A DNA stretch of 64,000 nucleotides from NCBI GenBank assembly GCA_905221615.1, contig CAJNDT010005357.1, forward strand, positions 62,001 to 126,000. The letters run 5' to 3'. The DNA comes from Symbiodinium sp. CCMP2592. Lineage: Eukaryota; Sar; Dinophyceae; Suessiales; Symbiodiniaceae. Position numbers and translations under genes: made by a program. Each line of letters begins with the position of its first letter. The first letter of the stretch is position 1. This document shows positions 31,601 to 40,438 of the stretch, in pieces. The notes below the pieces were generated by a model. It saw nothing but the letters and a program-made list of their open reading frames with translations. It was not told where the DNA came from and made no database searches.

Positions 31601-34600
31601 CTTTCCTTCTCCAACCTTCACTGGTCCTTCCAGCTTTATCTTCAACTTGTGCTTCAGCAGCAGATCAACCACCGCTTGGTTCTCCTTTGGTTTTCCAAAC
31701 ACTTCCAAATCATCCACATGTGTACTCATCAGCGTTCCACCTTCTCCTGGGTTCTCTGAAAACTTGTAGAAGAAACTTGGTAACCCCACATCGGAAACCA
31801 TCTTCTCTTTCTCCAGGATTTCTCGTAGGTGCTCAAACCAATCACTGCTTCCTGTTCGTTGTCCCGGCAGGGTGTACTGCAGCTGGTACCACTTTCCTCC
31901 TAAACTCACAACCGTGTACTCCTTCTGTGGCACCTGAAGGTACGCGTCCGAAATGTCTATCGAGATCATCTCGTAGTCTCTTGAACTCGCACACAAAGCT
32001 GATAACAGCTTGATGCTCGAACCAATACTCGTTGGTGAGTATAGCGCTGAGAGATCGTAGTCCGTCAGCCACTTGTACTCCCGCGCCACTAGGCGGGCTC
32101 TCCTCTTCCATTGGAGGTCCCTATGCCTCCAATCCAACACGTCCTTTGTACTGAGTCTCTTTGGTTCTTCTCCATTCGGTCCTTTCTTCAACTCTCCATT
32201 CTCATCCAGTTCCACTTCTTTGAGAACTTTCATCTCCAATAGTCTCTCGATTTCTGTTCTCTCTGCTTTCAGGTCCACCTTTTCCAAATCTTCAGCTTCC
32301 AACTTTGGTGGCCCATCATCATACTCGTGAGACCAAGTAACCGTTAGGTCCTCTTCTGTCTCACACACCTTCTCGTTCCACTTGCTCTGGAACTCTCGAC
32401 TTTCTTCCAGAAACAACTGTGTCTCGTCGAGATCAACATACTCATCTCCATGCTCTTCAGGATCTTCGCTCTTGGCGAATCTTCGAATGTGGTATTCTAC
32501 TCGTGCCGCGCTTCCTCGTGCTTCGTCTCCAAGTCTCGGCACCTTTTCAACTCTTTCTTCTACCTCTCCAGTTCCTTCGTCTACTCTTGGTTCTTTCTTT
32601 GGTGACCCTTCTCCTTCTTCTTCTGCATTCCTCTTTGCAACTTCTCTTTGAAACTCTTCCAACGTCATTTCATCGGGCACCAATTCATCTTCTGCTTTTC
32701 TCTTTGTCCTCACCTCTCCTGGATCATCGTCATCGTCATCGCTCTCGTCGTCCATTGCTTCTGGCGTTGCTCCAGATAGCGACGAACTCTTGCTAGAAGA
32801 ACTTGAGCTTCCTTGGCGGTCGCTTGGCGGCGAAGGCTCGCTTCTCCTTTCTTCTTCTACTCTTTTGTCAGCTTCCACCGCCAATCTTGGCAGTCCTGGC
32901 CCATCATCAATAGGCACAATTCTCTTCTTCTTAAACCTCAAAGCCTTCAGCTGATGATCCCATGGAGCTCCAACCGAAAGTTGCAAAAGCTCCGGCTGAT
33001 ATGCCTCAGCACATCTTCTCATTGTCCTCGCTTTGATCACTCCTCTACCTGTGCCAATCAAGTTCAGATTGCTCGCGTAGTCCTTTCCAAGAAAGACTCC
33101 TTTCTCCCAAGGTTCTCCTTTCTCCTTGGTCTTTGGCACTGCTTTTCCAAACACTGCTGACCCGAACGGGGCCAACTTTCCTTTGTACGTTCGGTCTACT
33201 GTCGCTTCAAACGCAGTTCTGCCATCTCTTCCAACATGAAACCTGTTGTGCAGCCACGCTGCGTGTCTGTATGCCCAGCTATAAAGCGGAACATCAGATC
33301 CGATGGCCGTTCCACTTCGTTGCTCAACCGTCGCCAACAACGTCTTTGCAAGGTTCCTCACAGTTTGGATATACCTTTCCACAGGCAACCCTTGATGCTC
33401 ATCAGGCGTGGCATCTTGCAACTCCGTCTTCAAACCTTGTTTCGTTCTTGCCACTTGAACTCCTCTCCTGATGGCAATCATCACTGGCTCGGTGTCCGTT
33501 CTAATAACCACTTCAGCGTAACCCAAAAGGGCTAACACTCTTACCACTTCACTCACTGCGTGGTTTATCACTGCATCTCCTCCTTTTGTTGGTACCGCAA
33601 TAGCTATCAGGAACTTCGTGTCGTTGTCAACACCCGCAAGCTGAATAGCCAGCGGATCTCTCTCCTTTTCATCTCCTTGTGTTCCTGTGAACATAAAGTC
33701 CAAGCTAAACACGGGTCGCTGCGCTTTCTCCTTCGTCTCTTCAAAGTTGTCTTCTCTGCTCTTTGCTGCCTGGCATGCTTCACACCAGGGCGCTCTCGGC
33801 AAATGCGTCAACTCATGTGCTTCAATCTCTTCCGGGCTCGGCAAAGCAGGCAGAGCCTCTGGAATCGGCTCTCTCTCAAACTCCTTTCTGATATCCTCAG
33901 AGATTTGGGCTTGCGCTTTCACTTTGCTCAGCGCAACCTCTTTCTTCAATCTTTTCCACAAAATCTCTTTCGATCCATTCTTCGAGATATGCAAATACTT
34001 GCACGCCGCTTTCATCTCCTTCAACTCACTCTGGCGCGTCAACTTCATTGGTCCAATTACCATTACTTCTTCCTCATCTTCACCAATCACTGGAACTCCT
34101 CTCTTCGGTTCCTCTTTCTCACTTTCCTTTTTGTCTTTCGAACCTGAGGAGGTACCTGTGACCTCCATTGGCACTCCTTCTTGTGCCAGTTCTCTTTCAA
34201 GCTCTTCCAAATTCGTGAGCAACCCATAGTCACTCGGTTCCTTCAATCCCTTTTCCAACAAGGTGACCATCACCTCAAACCTTGCTTGAGGACTCGCCCC
34301 AAGTTGCACTCTTTCGCGATCCTTCCAGATCTCCGTACACTCAAAGAAATCCCTACTCTTCCAATCCACTTCATTCAACACTCTTTCTCCACTTCTTTTC
34401 ATCTTTCCTAGCAAGGTTGTCCTATAAGGAAAATAATCGCCTTCATCTCCTGCTCCCTCATAGAGTCTGTTAGGGAACTGACCCGTTGGGTCAAACGTCT
34501 TCCACATAAACCAATCAAACCTTGCAGGCGTGCCGTCATTTAGCACAAACCAACCATCTTCATCTTCTTTGCTCTTCAACTCATTCTTCAGTTCTCGCTC

Positions 34601-36601
34601 CAGCCTCTCAGGCTGCACTGTCATCTCTTCTCCTTCAAGTCTCCGTATACACATCCTCGCCATTGAGGAATTCCTTTTGAAGTATATCGGTATCCGAACA
34701 CTTCCTTTCTTCAACCACAATCTTCCATCTTCATTCACCGTACCCCAACCTAGCTTCCACATCTTTCCTACCGCAAACAAAGGTTGGGTGACATTGCCGC
34801 AAACAGCACTGTCAGTGATCTTTAACTTCTTTCCAGACTCCTTCGTGAAAACAAACGTCACATTCTGCCTTACAGGCAACGTTGGGATCACTTTCCCTTG
34901 CGCATCTTTCAGATGGTACTCAAAGTTCGAAGTTTCTCCGACTTCTTCTGCCCAATCCATAGGCAACACATGGCAATCAGCTCCACTGTCGAGCACTACC
35001 TCACATGCATCCACTTCTCTTGCTGCTCTTCTCACATCATCTCCTTCAGAAACCATTCTCACACTTCTTTCAACTTCTGTTTCCAAGAACCACCATCCTT
35101 GGTACCACTCCATCAAACCATCGGTCGGTTCCTCCTCAATCTCTTCCACTTCATCGCTCGAAGAGATATCAAACTCCTCAACTCTTCTCAGCTCTCCTTG
35201 AACCAAACCTTCAAACTCTTGACACAATCTCACAAAGTTGAGCTCTTCATCCTCATCGTTCCACTCTTGTGTCATCTCTACTCTTCTTGCTTGGCGCGCT
35301 GCTTCAGCTGTGATCTGCCTCACTTGACCAGTCTCATTCTTCGTAGGAGGGGCATTGCTAGAGGAACTCTTCTCGTGATCTCCTTGATGGGTTCCTTCCT
35401 CTTCTACCTGTCTCACTTTGCCTTTACCTCCTTTTCCTTTTCCTTGATTCTGCCAGCAATCAGCTGCTTTGCGTCCTGTCTTTCCGCATATGTGGCACTC
35501 TCCTATGAACTTTCCTTTCCCGTAGCCACCAGCGTCCACTGCTCGTGCATTTCTATAACCACCTTTTCCTTTTCCTTTGTTGTCGTATCCTTTTCCTTTT
35601 CCTTTTCCTTTGTTGTTGTACCCTTTTCCTCCTTTTCCTTTGTTGTCGTGACCTTTTCCTTTTCCTTTGTCTTTTCCTTTTCCTTTCACTCGATCAATAT
35701 CCATTGGTTGTGGCCCAGAATAGGGCGTACTCTTCGTTGCGCTCTCCATATTGAAAGACTGCAAAATGTTCTCCGCGTTCCACGATTGGGTACTCCTTTC
35801 ATACTCCAGCAACTTTTTCCTGATGTCTGCGTACTTCGTCGTAGGGGTCAATCCTATCAGGATATGTTTCCTTAACTCATTTGGCAAACCTTTGAGTACT
35901 GTTCCGATTTTCAGATTCTCATCGTAGGGTTTTCCTTCGGACAGTTTTTCGTATTCTGCAACCAGTTTTTCGTAGGTAAGCAGATAGTCTAAGATAGAAG
36001 TCCCCTTCGTCATCTGGGGAAAGCTCACTAGAGCTTGAGCCATTGCCAGCCCTCTTGTTCGGCTTGACGGCTCCAACTCTTCAAACAGTCTCCTCCAGAC
36101 AGAATATCCATCTGGACTTCCTTCTGACTTCAATAACTTCAATGGCCTGTTCCTAAGATACGAGGCCAAAATCGCATACAGCTTTGTACTTCTTTCTCTT
36201 TCACCAACTGTATAATCTGCTGGATTTGGTGGTGCCAGCTCCACTTTCTTCAACTCTTCTGCATAGGTGGGATCAATGAAGCCCACAAACACTTTGAAAC
36301 TGAAACTCCAATCTGGCCACTGTGAAACTTCCTCCTCCAAATTCTTTGGAGCGAACACATCCGGACTCTTCACCATCTTAGCTGCAGAGTCGTAACTTCT
36401 GGTACTTCCTGTACCTGCAGCACTTGCCAAAGCTTGCGCTGCTGCCGACAGGTTCCCTATCAGGGCCTGAAGGGATCCTCCTGCAACTCCATCTGGTGCA
36501 GGCATCGCCATTGGCGTATCACTTGGTGTATCTCCTCCTTGACCACCGTGACCAGGGGACACAGGCAAATCCGCGTCTCCAGCTGGACTTGGCGTGGCCA
36601 T
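28673..36601 (-). CDS. gag-pol: Copia element B polyprotein: Gag, protease, integrase, RT, RNase H, membrane and coiled-coil/zinc-knuckle tail
   Basis: One uninterrupted 2642-residue frame from ATG 36599-36601. Residues about 85-300 are a Copia-type Gag, followed by GKGKG/YDNK repeats and a zinc knuckle near 373 in which the His is Arg (CHICGKTGRKAADC). Protease is VLDSGADCH near 533. Integrase has a zinc segment near 928 and acids in SLDFMF, RTDTEP and VERYIQT (38 residues between the last two). RT spans about 1480-1720, with HVDDLE near 1630 in place of YVDD. RNase H follows at about 1820-1967 (TDADWATD, CESELV, DSSSARSI). Then come methionine-rich hydrophobic segments (about 2020-2055), a long Lys/Glu coiled coil (about 2060-2540) and a second knuckle, C-X2-C-X4-H-X4-C, near 2559. 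The C-terminus is basic. The tail after RNase H is far longer than in ordinary Copia. Confidence 0.95.
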   Translation of the reverse strand: MATPSPAGDADLPVSPGHGGQGGDTPSDTPMAMPAPDGVAGGSLQALIGNLSAAAQALASAAGTGSTRSYDSAAKMVKSPDVFAPKNLEEEVSQWPDWSFSFKVFVGFIDPTYAEELKKVELAPPNPADYTVGERERSTKLYAILASYLRNRPLKLLKSEGSPDGYSVWRRLFEELEPSSRTRGLAMAQALVSFPQMTKGTSILDYLLTYEKLVAEYEKLSEGKPYDENLKIGTVLKGLPNELRKHILIGLTPTTKYADIRKKLLEYERSTQSWNAENILQSFNMESATKSTPYSGPQPMDIDRVKGKGKDKGKGKGHDNKGKGGKGYNNKGKGKGKGYDNKGKGKGGYRNARAVDAGGYGKGKFIGECHICGKTGRKAADCWQNQGKGKGGKGKVRQVEEEGTHQGDHEKSSSSNAPPTKNETGQVRQITAEAARQARRVEMTQEWNDEDEELNFVRLCQEFEGLVQGELRRVEEFDISSSDEVEEIEEEPTDGLMEWYQGWWFLETEVERSVRMVSEGDDVRRAAREVDACEVVLDSGADCHVLPMDWAEEVGETSNFEYHLKDAQGKVIPTLPVRQNVTFVFTKESGKKLKITDSAVCGNVTQPLFAVGKMWKLGWGTVNEDGRLWLKKGSVRIPIYFKRNSSMARMCIRRLEGEEMTVQPERLERELKNELKSKEDEDGWFVLNDGTPARFDWFMWKTFDPTGQFPNRLYEGAGDEGDYFPYRTTLLGKMKRSGERVLNEVDWKSRDFFECTEIWKDRERVQLGASPQARFEVMVTLLEKGLKEPSDYGLLTNLEELERELAQEGVPMEVTGTSSGSKDKKESEKEEPKRGVPVIGEDEEEVMVIGPMKLTRQSELKEMKAACKYLHISKNGSKEILWKRLKKEVALSKVKAQAQISEDIRKEFEREPIPEALPALPSPEEIEAHELTHLPRAPWCEACQAAKSREDNFEETKEKAQRPVFSLDFMFTGTQGDEKERDPLAIQLAGVDNDTKFLIAIAVPTKGGDAVINHAVSEVVRVLALLGYAEVVIRTDTEPVMIAIRRGVQVARTKQGLKTELQDATPDEHQGLPVERYIQTVRNLAKTLLATVEQRSGTAIGSDVPLYSWAYRHAAWLHNRFHVGRDGRTAFEATVDRTYKGKLAPFGSAVFGKAVPKTKEKGEPWEKGVFLGKDYASNLNLIGTGRGVIKARTMRRCAEAYQPELLQLSVGAPWDHQLKALRFKKKRIVPIDDGPGLPRLAVEADKRVEEERRSEPSPPSDRQGSSSSSSKSSSLSGATPEAMDDESDDDDDDPGEVRTKRKAEDELVPDEMTLEEFQREVAKRNAEEEGEGSPKKEPRVDEGTGEVEERVEKVPRLGDEARGSAARVEYHIRRFAKSEDPEEHGDEYVDLDETQLFLEESREFQSKWNEKVCETEEDLTVTWSHEYDDGPPKLEAEDLEKVDLKAERTEIERLLEMKVLKEVELDENGELKKGPNGEEPKRLSTKDVLDWRHRDLQWKRRARLVAREYKWLTDYDLSALYSPTSIGSSIKLLSALCASSRDYEMISIDISDAYLQVPQKEYTVVSLGGKWYQLQYTLPGQRTGSSDWFEHLREILEKEKMVSDVGLPSFFYKFSENPGEGGTLMSTHVDDLEVFGKPKENQAVVDLLLKHKLKIKLEGPVKVGEGKCTFLKRTFLGTKEGIEIRMDGKYLEKLEEILGLGKAMPKKLPFPMDYGRSLKDDTPLDADEHHLYRSCVGILLYMTPERPDLGFATKWLSGKLAAPTRGDLAVLRHVAKYVKATAHYVIEHKEAYPGKSFLDPSDEKTENAYKDVFTAKSLIEVVTDADWATDRENRQSTSCVLIFVNSNIVYFHARKQKATALSSCESELVAAVGGLSEGVFLQNLLHRVLGIRPEMVIRMDSSSARSILMKKGLGRTRHIDAGLLWVQRLTSVGLQVKAIAGKENPADVGTKALSRNAVVKCLERIGVKTGEESEEVRIASDFKIPTKYLRRLVMMMMVQQCDGLREQSSRSSEGGNFGLVMMVMMMTLVVIMACNGSLWKSLVGSVECMLCSAAAVFDSRKKVKREEVKRKEVRRKEVEEKEEVKKMADDAALKTMISDECRSIESVTLCERELKKERERRLTLDALWPEVQRLNQKYEPKEAAPSEAAKTEVKVPEEFKKTAEELAGEAQGSKGSAEGSQAQVMEDRVSELRQKALDASERRRGQKERANEAAEKAKETKEEEEKKKEKEEEEQEASESEEKVSSEKEEEEQSSEKEEEKKRGEKRKKDSESSDDEYKEIMDKMAKKSVLEEEKKVQDLLGQMRVLQEKVDEKRKKFTIYSDLYTYKQKQKKIKEEERDRLIAKEIEVKEELKRVADEAFVAKESIEKQLDKLRAEEEEQENEATLIMDAESALQKEMDQLRPKLHTALEELKAKRKELQVPAGGLLQGEAEQKLKEMESKRIKEIKELQETKEKEIKEEIDKKDKEIKELKEAKDKEIGELNEEVRKLKKRKSSAGSTQGPPNEDAEKMKEERKKMRETIKELGKNNKALEDELQVLKEESRINEDPDAQSQAMVCAVCSRFGHGSETCWDADYNYTASGQYAPKMQREEMSKEQFQSWYKKNELIIRRAYANRLETNKKKYRTDNAEKGKGKKAQQKNS

Positions 36602-36695
36602 TCAACTTTCCTTTCTTTCACTTTCCGTGACACTGGGGCCCAAGGCTCTTTTCTCCTTGTATTGGGCTCTTCTTCAGCCGAAGGTCCTGGCCTTC

Positions 36696-36708
36696 AGCTC
36701 CGCTACCA
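36696..36708 (-). other. Primer-binding site, initiator tRNA-Met type
   Basis: On the minus strand TGGTAGCGGAGCT starts right after the 5' LTR. Its complement AGCTCCGCTACCA ends in CCA and closely resembles a eukaryotic initiator tRNA-Met 3' end. Confidence 0.8.
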
Positions 36709-36916
36709 TAAAACGCTTTACGGGTACGTTCCGGGCCCTTTCACTTCACACAGATATTCGCACTTCACTTTTCCTCGGGCGCACGGCTGTCTTGGGTGCG
36801 TCCCTTGAGCCTAAACACCACAGTGGAACATTTGTTCCATACTATACAAAATCATGTGGCAAACAGCTCATCTACAGGATTATAGGGCAACACACTCCTA
36901 AGCGAAATGTTTGTTA
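36709..36916 (-). repeat. 5' LTR of Copia element B copy 1
   Basis: 208 bp, pair of 28050-28257 and of 57130-57337. It should carry the element's promoter. No unambiguous TATA box was assigned. Confidence 0.95.
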
Positions 36917-36921
36917 GAAGA
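36917..36921. repeat. Target-site duplication, right copy (GAAGA)
   Basis: Matches 28045-28049 across the element. Confidence 0.85.
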
Positions 36922-36971
36922 AGAGGACCCGGAGCGAAAGTAACGTAGGCGGCTCCTTTTCGTCTGTCTGA
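36922..36971 (+). pseudogene. Displaced 3' coding end of the interrupted gene
   Basis: With the element and one target duplication removed, the frame ending ...SALK at 28049 continues in frame for 16 codons here (KRTRSESNVGGSFSSV, preceded by a junction Lys codon) and stops with TGA at 36969-36971. The stretch is short, so the frame agreement alone could be chance. The target duplication makes the join itself firm. Confidence 0.5.
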
Positions 36972-37551
36972 GAGTTTTTGCTGGCAGGTAGGATCCACTT
37001 GCAGTGCCATCGATTTGGTACTGATATGAGGTGATGTGCAGCCATGCCTCGGCGCGCAACCGCAACCCAGGACCCAAAGCAGGGGAGCTTTCTCGGAAAC
37101 ATGTTCAGTAGCACAACAAACAGAAACCAAGGCATGGTTGCACACACTGCCAAGTGTTCATGTGTCTCCGATCGGGTGATGGCCTGGGAGGGGTGAGAAC
37201 CTAGGCTGAAGTCCGATCATCCGAATGCTTCAAAAAAGAGGGTGTTCGTAGCAAAGCTTGCAGAGTCGGCTCGTGGACGAGAGTGGCCCCGCACGGCATG
37301 TGAAGGAACAGTTGTTCATGTTTGTGTTTGTGTGCCCGCAGCTGAAGTGCAGCTAAGGCATGTGACCTCATGTTGCATGAACAAACAGTGCAGGCCTTCA
37401 TTCCAAGGTCTAAAATGCTTGTTCATGTCGGAGAATGGTCCGGATGTGAAAGGACGTCCAGCTTTGCATGTTTCTGTTGGTGTGGGCAGGCCTTACTTCC
37501 AAGCCTTAAGGTATAGAAGCAGAGAATGTGAAGCCAAGCATGTAGTCACAA
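36972..37551. other. Spacer or 5' part of the transposase gene
   Basis: A plus-strand frame (37242-37622) overlaps the start of the transposase in another frame and ends RYRSRECEAKHVV..., with no recognised domain. The stretch is repeated at 57393-57972. Confidence 0.4.
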
Positions 37552-40045
37552 TTGCAGTTGAAATGGGTCCATACACCCGAGACGCGGAAACGTGCTTTTG
37601 CCCAAGTACAACAGGAAGATGAGGGTTCAGGGCCGACGCCGGACCAGGTGCTTGCAGGCCAGCAGCTACGAATGTTCTTGCTTGATAGGTTTTGCACAGG
37701 ATCCTTACCTGGATCGGATGTGGCAGAATTGTGTCACTATGTGACACAAGCTGGAGGTACTGGTGTGGCTACAAGGGCCCTGAATCCCGAGCAAGCCGCT
37801 CGTCACGGGTTTGAGCATATCAAATTACATGCTGGGAAAGAATATCCTGAACCGGATCTTGACTACGTGACTGTGCCTTTGTTCGAGAAACAGCAGTCTC
37901 GACGAGTGGCAGAAAAAGTGCCCATCATGCTTCCTTCGACACTCTTTAGAAAGTTCGTGGAGGTGCCCTCGGTACAAAGCAAGGACGAAATCAACTTCCG
38001 AAAGATGCTTCATAATTTGCCCTGCTACGACAATCACCCTGTTGTTCAAAGGGCCCGAGCTGCTGGAAACACGGAACTTGTCCGGCCCATCGCTCTTTAC
38101 TGGGATGGGGTCCGCTACTCGGTGCACGATTCTTTCACTGGCTTCTACGTGACTGATATCTTATCCGAGCAGAAGTTCGTTTCCTTTCTGCTTCGCCCCT
38201 CCGCTAAACAAGCACATCCATTGTTTGGTTCTTTGATGGTTGAGTCGCATATGAAATCCTTGTAGATTGTAAACCTTACCATGGAGTTTGGGCTTACCTT
38301 ACATATGGGTGATTCTGAAAATGGGGGACCCAAATAGAGTACCCTAAATAATCGGATCCTGATGATAAAGCCCCGAAACTACTGCAATCAAGCCCGGCAT
38401 TCGCCGGAGCTTCTGAATAGAGTAAGGCACCGAAACTAATGCACTCAAGCCCGGCCTTCGCCGGAGGTTCTGAAGACATGTGCCGCTGGCTGTCGCGGCT
38501 GGTGCAGCATCTTCCCGCTGCTGGATGCCTGGGTGAAAGATCTGGAGAAGCTGCAAGCATCGCTGAAGTATTGTGTGCTTGACATCCAGTGCGATTGGCC
38601 GGCTTATTTGGAAATCATAGGGGGCAGATTCTGGAATCACAACAGCCACCCGTGTGCCCTTTGCCGTATTTCGCAAGATGACATGACTGCCGACAATGTG
38701 CACAGCATTACCCTGGACAATGTGGGCCACTTGGTGTACTCGTCGGAAGACTACAACAACGACATCGGCATGTTCACCAAGGTGAATAAGCTTCCAATAC
38801 GGGGGTTAATTTCCGAAGATAGGGGCACCTTATTCTGGGGTCTTTATCGCAAGGATCCTATTATTTAGGGTACTCTATTTGGGTCGCCAATTCTCACAAG
38901 CACCCATATGTAAGGTAAACCCAAACCGTTAAAAGCCTAATCCCTGAAAGCCCAGCTTTAAGCGGTAGCTTCATCTTTTTGGGTTGATTTTCTTTTAGTA
39001 TGTCGAAACCGGATCGAGCCCACCTGAAAGGAAATTCTTGTGGATACGGCGGAGATGCTGCGAACGATTGCCAGAAATCTTGAATACAGCCGACTAGATC
39101 GTGGACGACATCTCACTGCAGACTTGCCCCGCTACGGCCTCCGCAAGAACTGGAGACTCGAGCCCAGCCGCCGGCTTCCAGATGTCAGCCAGCTGGAATA
39201 CCAAGAGCTTCCTCTGAGGGTGATTTTTTGGATTGCGCCGAGAGATGCAAGGCTGACCCACATGTGCCCTCTGTTTTCGCTCGAGGGGGTTTACACAGGA
39301 TAGTTGGTCAATTGATATTATGCACGCCTGGCACCTCGGACCCATGCAGCAGTTCATAAGCCTGGCTATGCATAGTTTCATTGCTTCGGGTGTGTTTTCA
39401 CCCCGCAGTGTGAATATAGAAGCTTCAGAACTTCGAGAACTGGCCCTTTTGGCCATTAAAGCCGAGCTCTTTCAATTCTACAAGAACCTGAGATCTACCG
39501 ACCAAAGGTGGCGAGAGAAGGGATCCGAGGTCTGGAACTTGACTATGGGCATGATTGGAAATGAGGATACCTACAACTTGTCGGCAAAAGCAGCTGAGTC
39601 GCACGGTCTTCTTAGATTCGTCCTCTGGCTGCTGCACAAGTACGCCGATGAATTCGCCAAGCAGCCGGATGAGCTGGCTCGCAAGTTCGCACTCTTGACG
39701 GCTTGTACAGAAGCTGCCCATGCCATGGACGAGCTGCTGGAGTTGGAATTCCGACAGTTCACTCGACAACATTGCCAGGCCCTGCTGCAGCTGTACCTAC
39801 GCTTTTTAACGCTTTACTTGAAAGCGGGCGGTGTATGGAGGCCGAAATGTCATCTTCTTGTGCACATGATTCAGCGGGCTCTTCACAGAGGGAATCCGCG
39901 ATTGTACTCCACCTATCGTGACGAAAGCTTGAATGGGGTCATAGCCAAGATTGCTCGTTCTGCTCATCGCAGCACTTGGTCGAATGTGATTCACTGGAAA
40001 TGCAACTTTCTTCAGCAAAAGAAGCTGGAGTGCTCGAGTGAGTGA
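37552..40045 (+). pseudogene. Tnp2/CACTA-like DDE transposase, copy 1 (frameshifted)
   Basis: Three coding blocks. 37552-38265 holds TRKRAFAQVQ, DQVLAGQQLRMFLLDRF and RPIALYWDGVRYSVHD (first acidic residue). About 38470-38810 holds CGCxGWC-like and FPLLDAW residues, then DIQCDWPAYLEIIG and HPCALC. 39040-40045 holds NLEYSRLDRGRHL, DIMHAWHLGPMQQF and YRDESLNGVIAK (candidate catalytic Glu). The order matches Tnp2-type DDE transposases. This is inferred from motif order, not from a search. Non-coding blocks between exons look like introns. One extra T near 39293 shifts the frame and stops it at 39303, and a 6 nt insertion near 39422 adds two residues compared with the copy at 57973-60526. In copy 1 the second exon start also reads CRWLSRLVQH instead of CGCRGWCT, another small indel. 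Confidence 0.6.
38285..38927. repeat. About 90 bp inverted repeats flanking the middle transposase exon
   Basis: 38285-38374 and the reverse complement of 38837-38927 share GTTTGGG(C/T)TTACCTTACA, then GACCCAAATAGAGTACCCTA and GGATCCT..GATAAAG. They lie in the two intron-like spacers. The left spacer also has two 52 bp tandem units with CCGGC-TTC-GCCGG hairpins (about 38376-38475). Confidence 0.85.
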
Positions 40046-40258
40046 GGTGGCGAGTGGAAAAAAAGGCAGTCTCGCAGTCCAGAACCACTAAAAACCGTAA
40101 ACCAGCACCTCAAAACCCCAAAACTCCTCAACCGCGAACCCCGAAGCCCAAACCTTCGCAAACTCTCTCTCTTTCTCCCTCTCCCTGCTCTCCTTCTCGT
40201 AAACTTCGACCCAAAACGCTTAATTCAGTTTTTTTCGGGTTTGGGGCTTCTGGTTTAT
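40046..40258. other. No gene; CCCAAAAC-rich spacer
   Basis: AACCCCAAAACTCC and CCCGAAGCCCAAACC variants and a CT-rich tract, matching 60530-60720. Confidence 0.5.
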
Positions 40259-40438
40259 CTGGCTCAAACGGCTCAAGCTCTGTATAATGCTCCGATGATG
40301 CAATACACGATATATTCTGGCTCAAACGGCTCAAGCTTTTTTAATGCTCATGATGCAATATACTATATATACTGGCTCAAACGGCTCAAGCTTTGTATAA
40401 TGCTCAAATGATGTCAAGATTTTCCGTACAACGATTGC
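40259..40438. repeat. About 57 bp tandem repeat, three copies
   Basis: Copies start near 40259, 40317 and 40372, each with CTGGCTCAAACGGCTCAAGC then an AT-rich tail with ATGCTC and GATGCAATA. The third copy runs into GATGTCAAGATTTTCCG. Confidence 0.9.

Larger units (their letters stand above)
28050..36916 (-). mobile_element. Copia element B, copy 1 (complete, one intact polyprotein)
   Basis: Complete LTR retrotransposon, 8867 bp, read on the minus strand. It has a 5' LTR (36709-36916), an initiator-Met-type primer site, a 94 nt leader, a 2642-residue polyprotein, a polypurine tract and a 3' LTR (28050-28257). Termini are TAACAAAC and GTTTTA, and a 5 bp target duplication flanks it. The two LTRs differ at one base. 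Integrase precedes RT, so it is Copia-type. It lies antisense inside the last coding stretch of the gene at 26155-28049. Confidence 0.95.
28940..40438. repeat. Large duplicated segment, copy 1
   Basis: Aligns end to end with 49330-60903 in the same orientation, with only scattered substitutions and small indels. It contains most of element B, its 5' LTR, the displaced gene end, and the DDE transposase with its inverted repeats. Confidence 0.95.
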
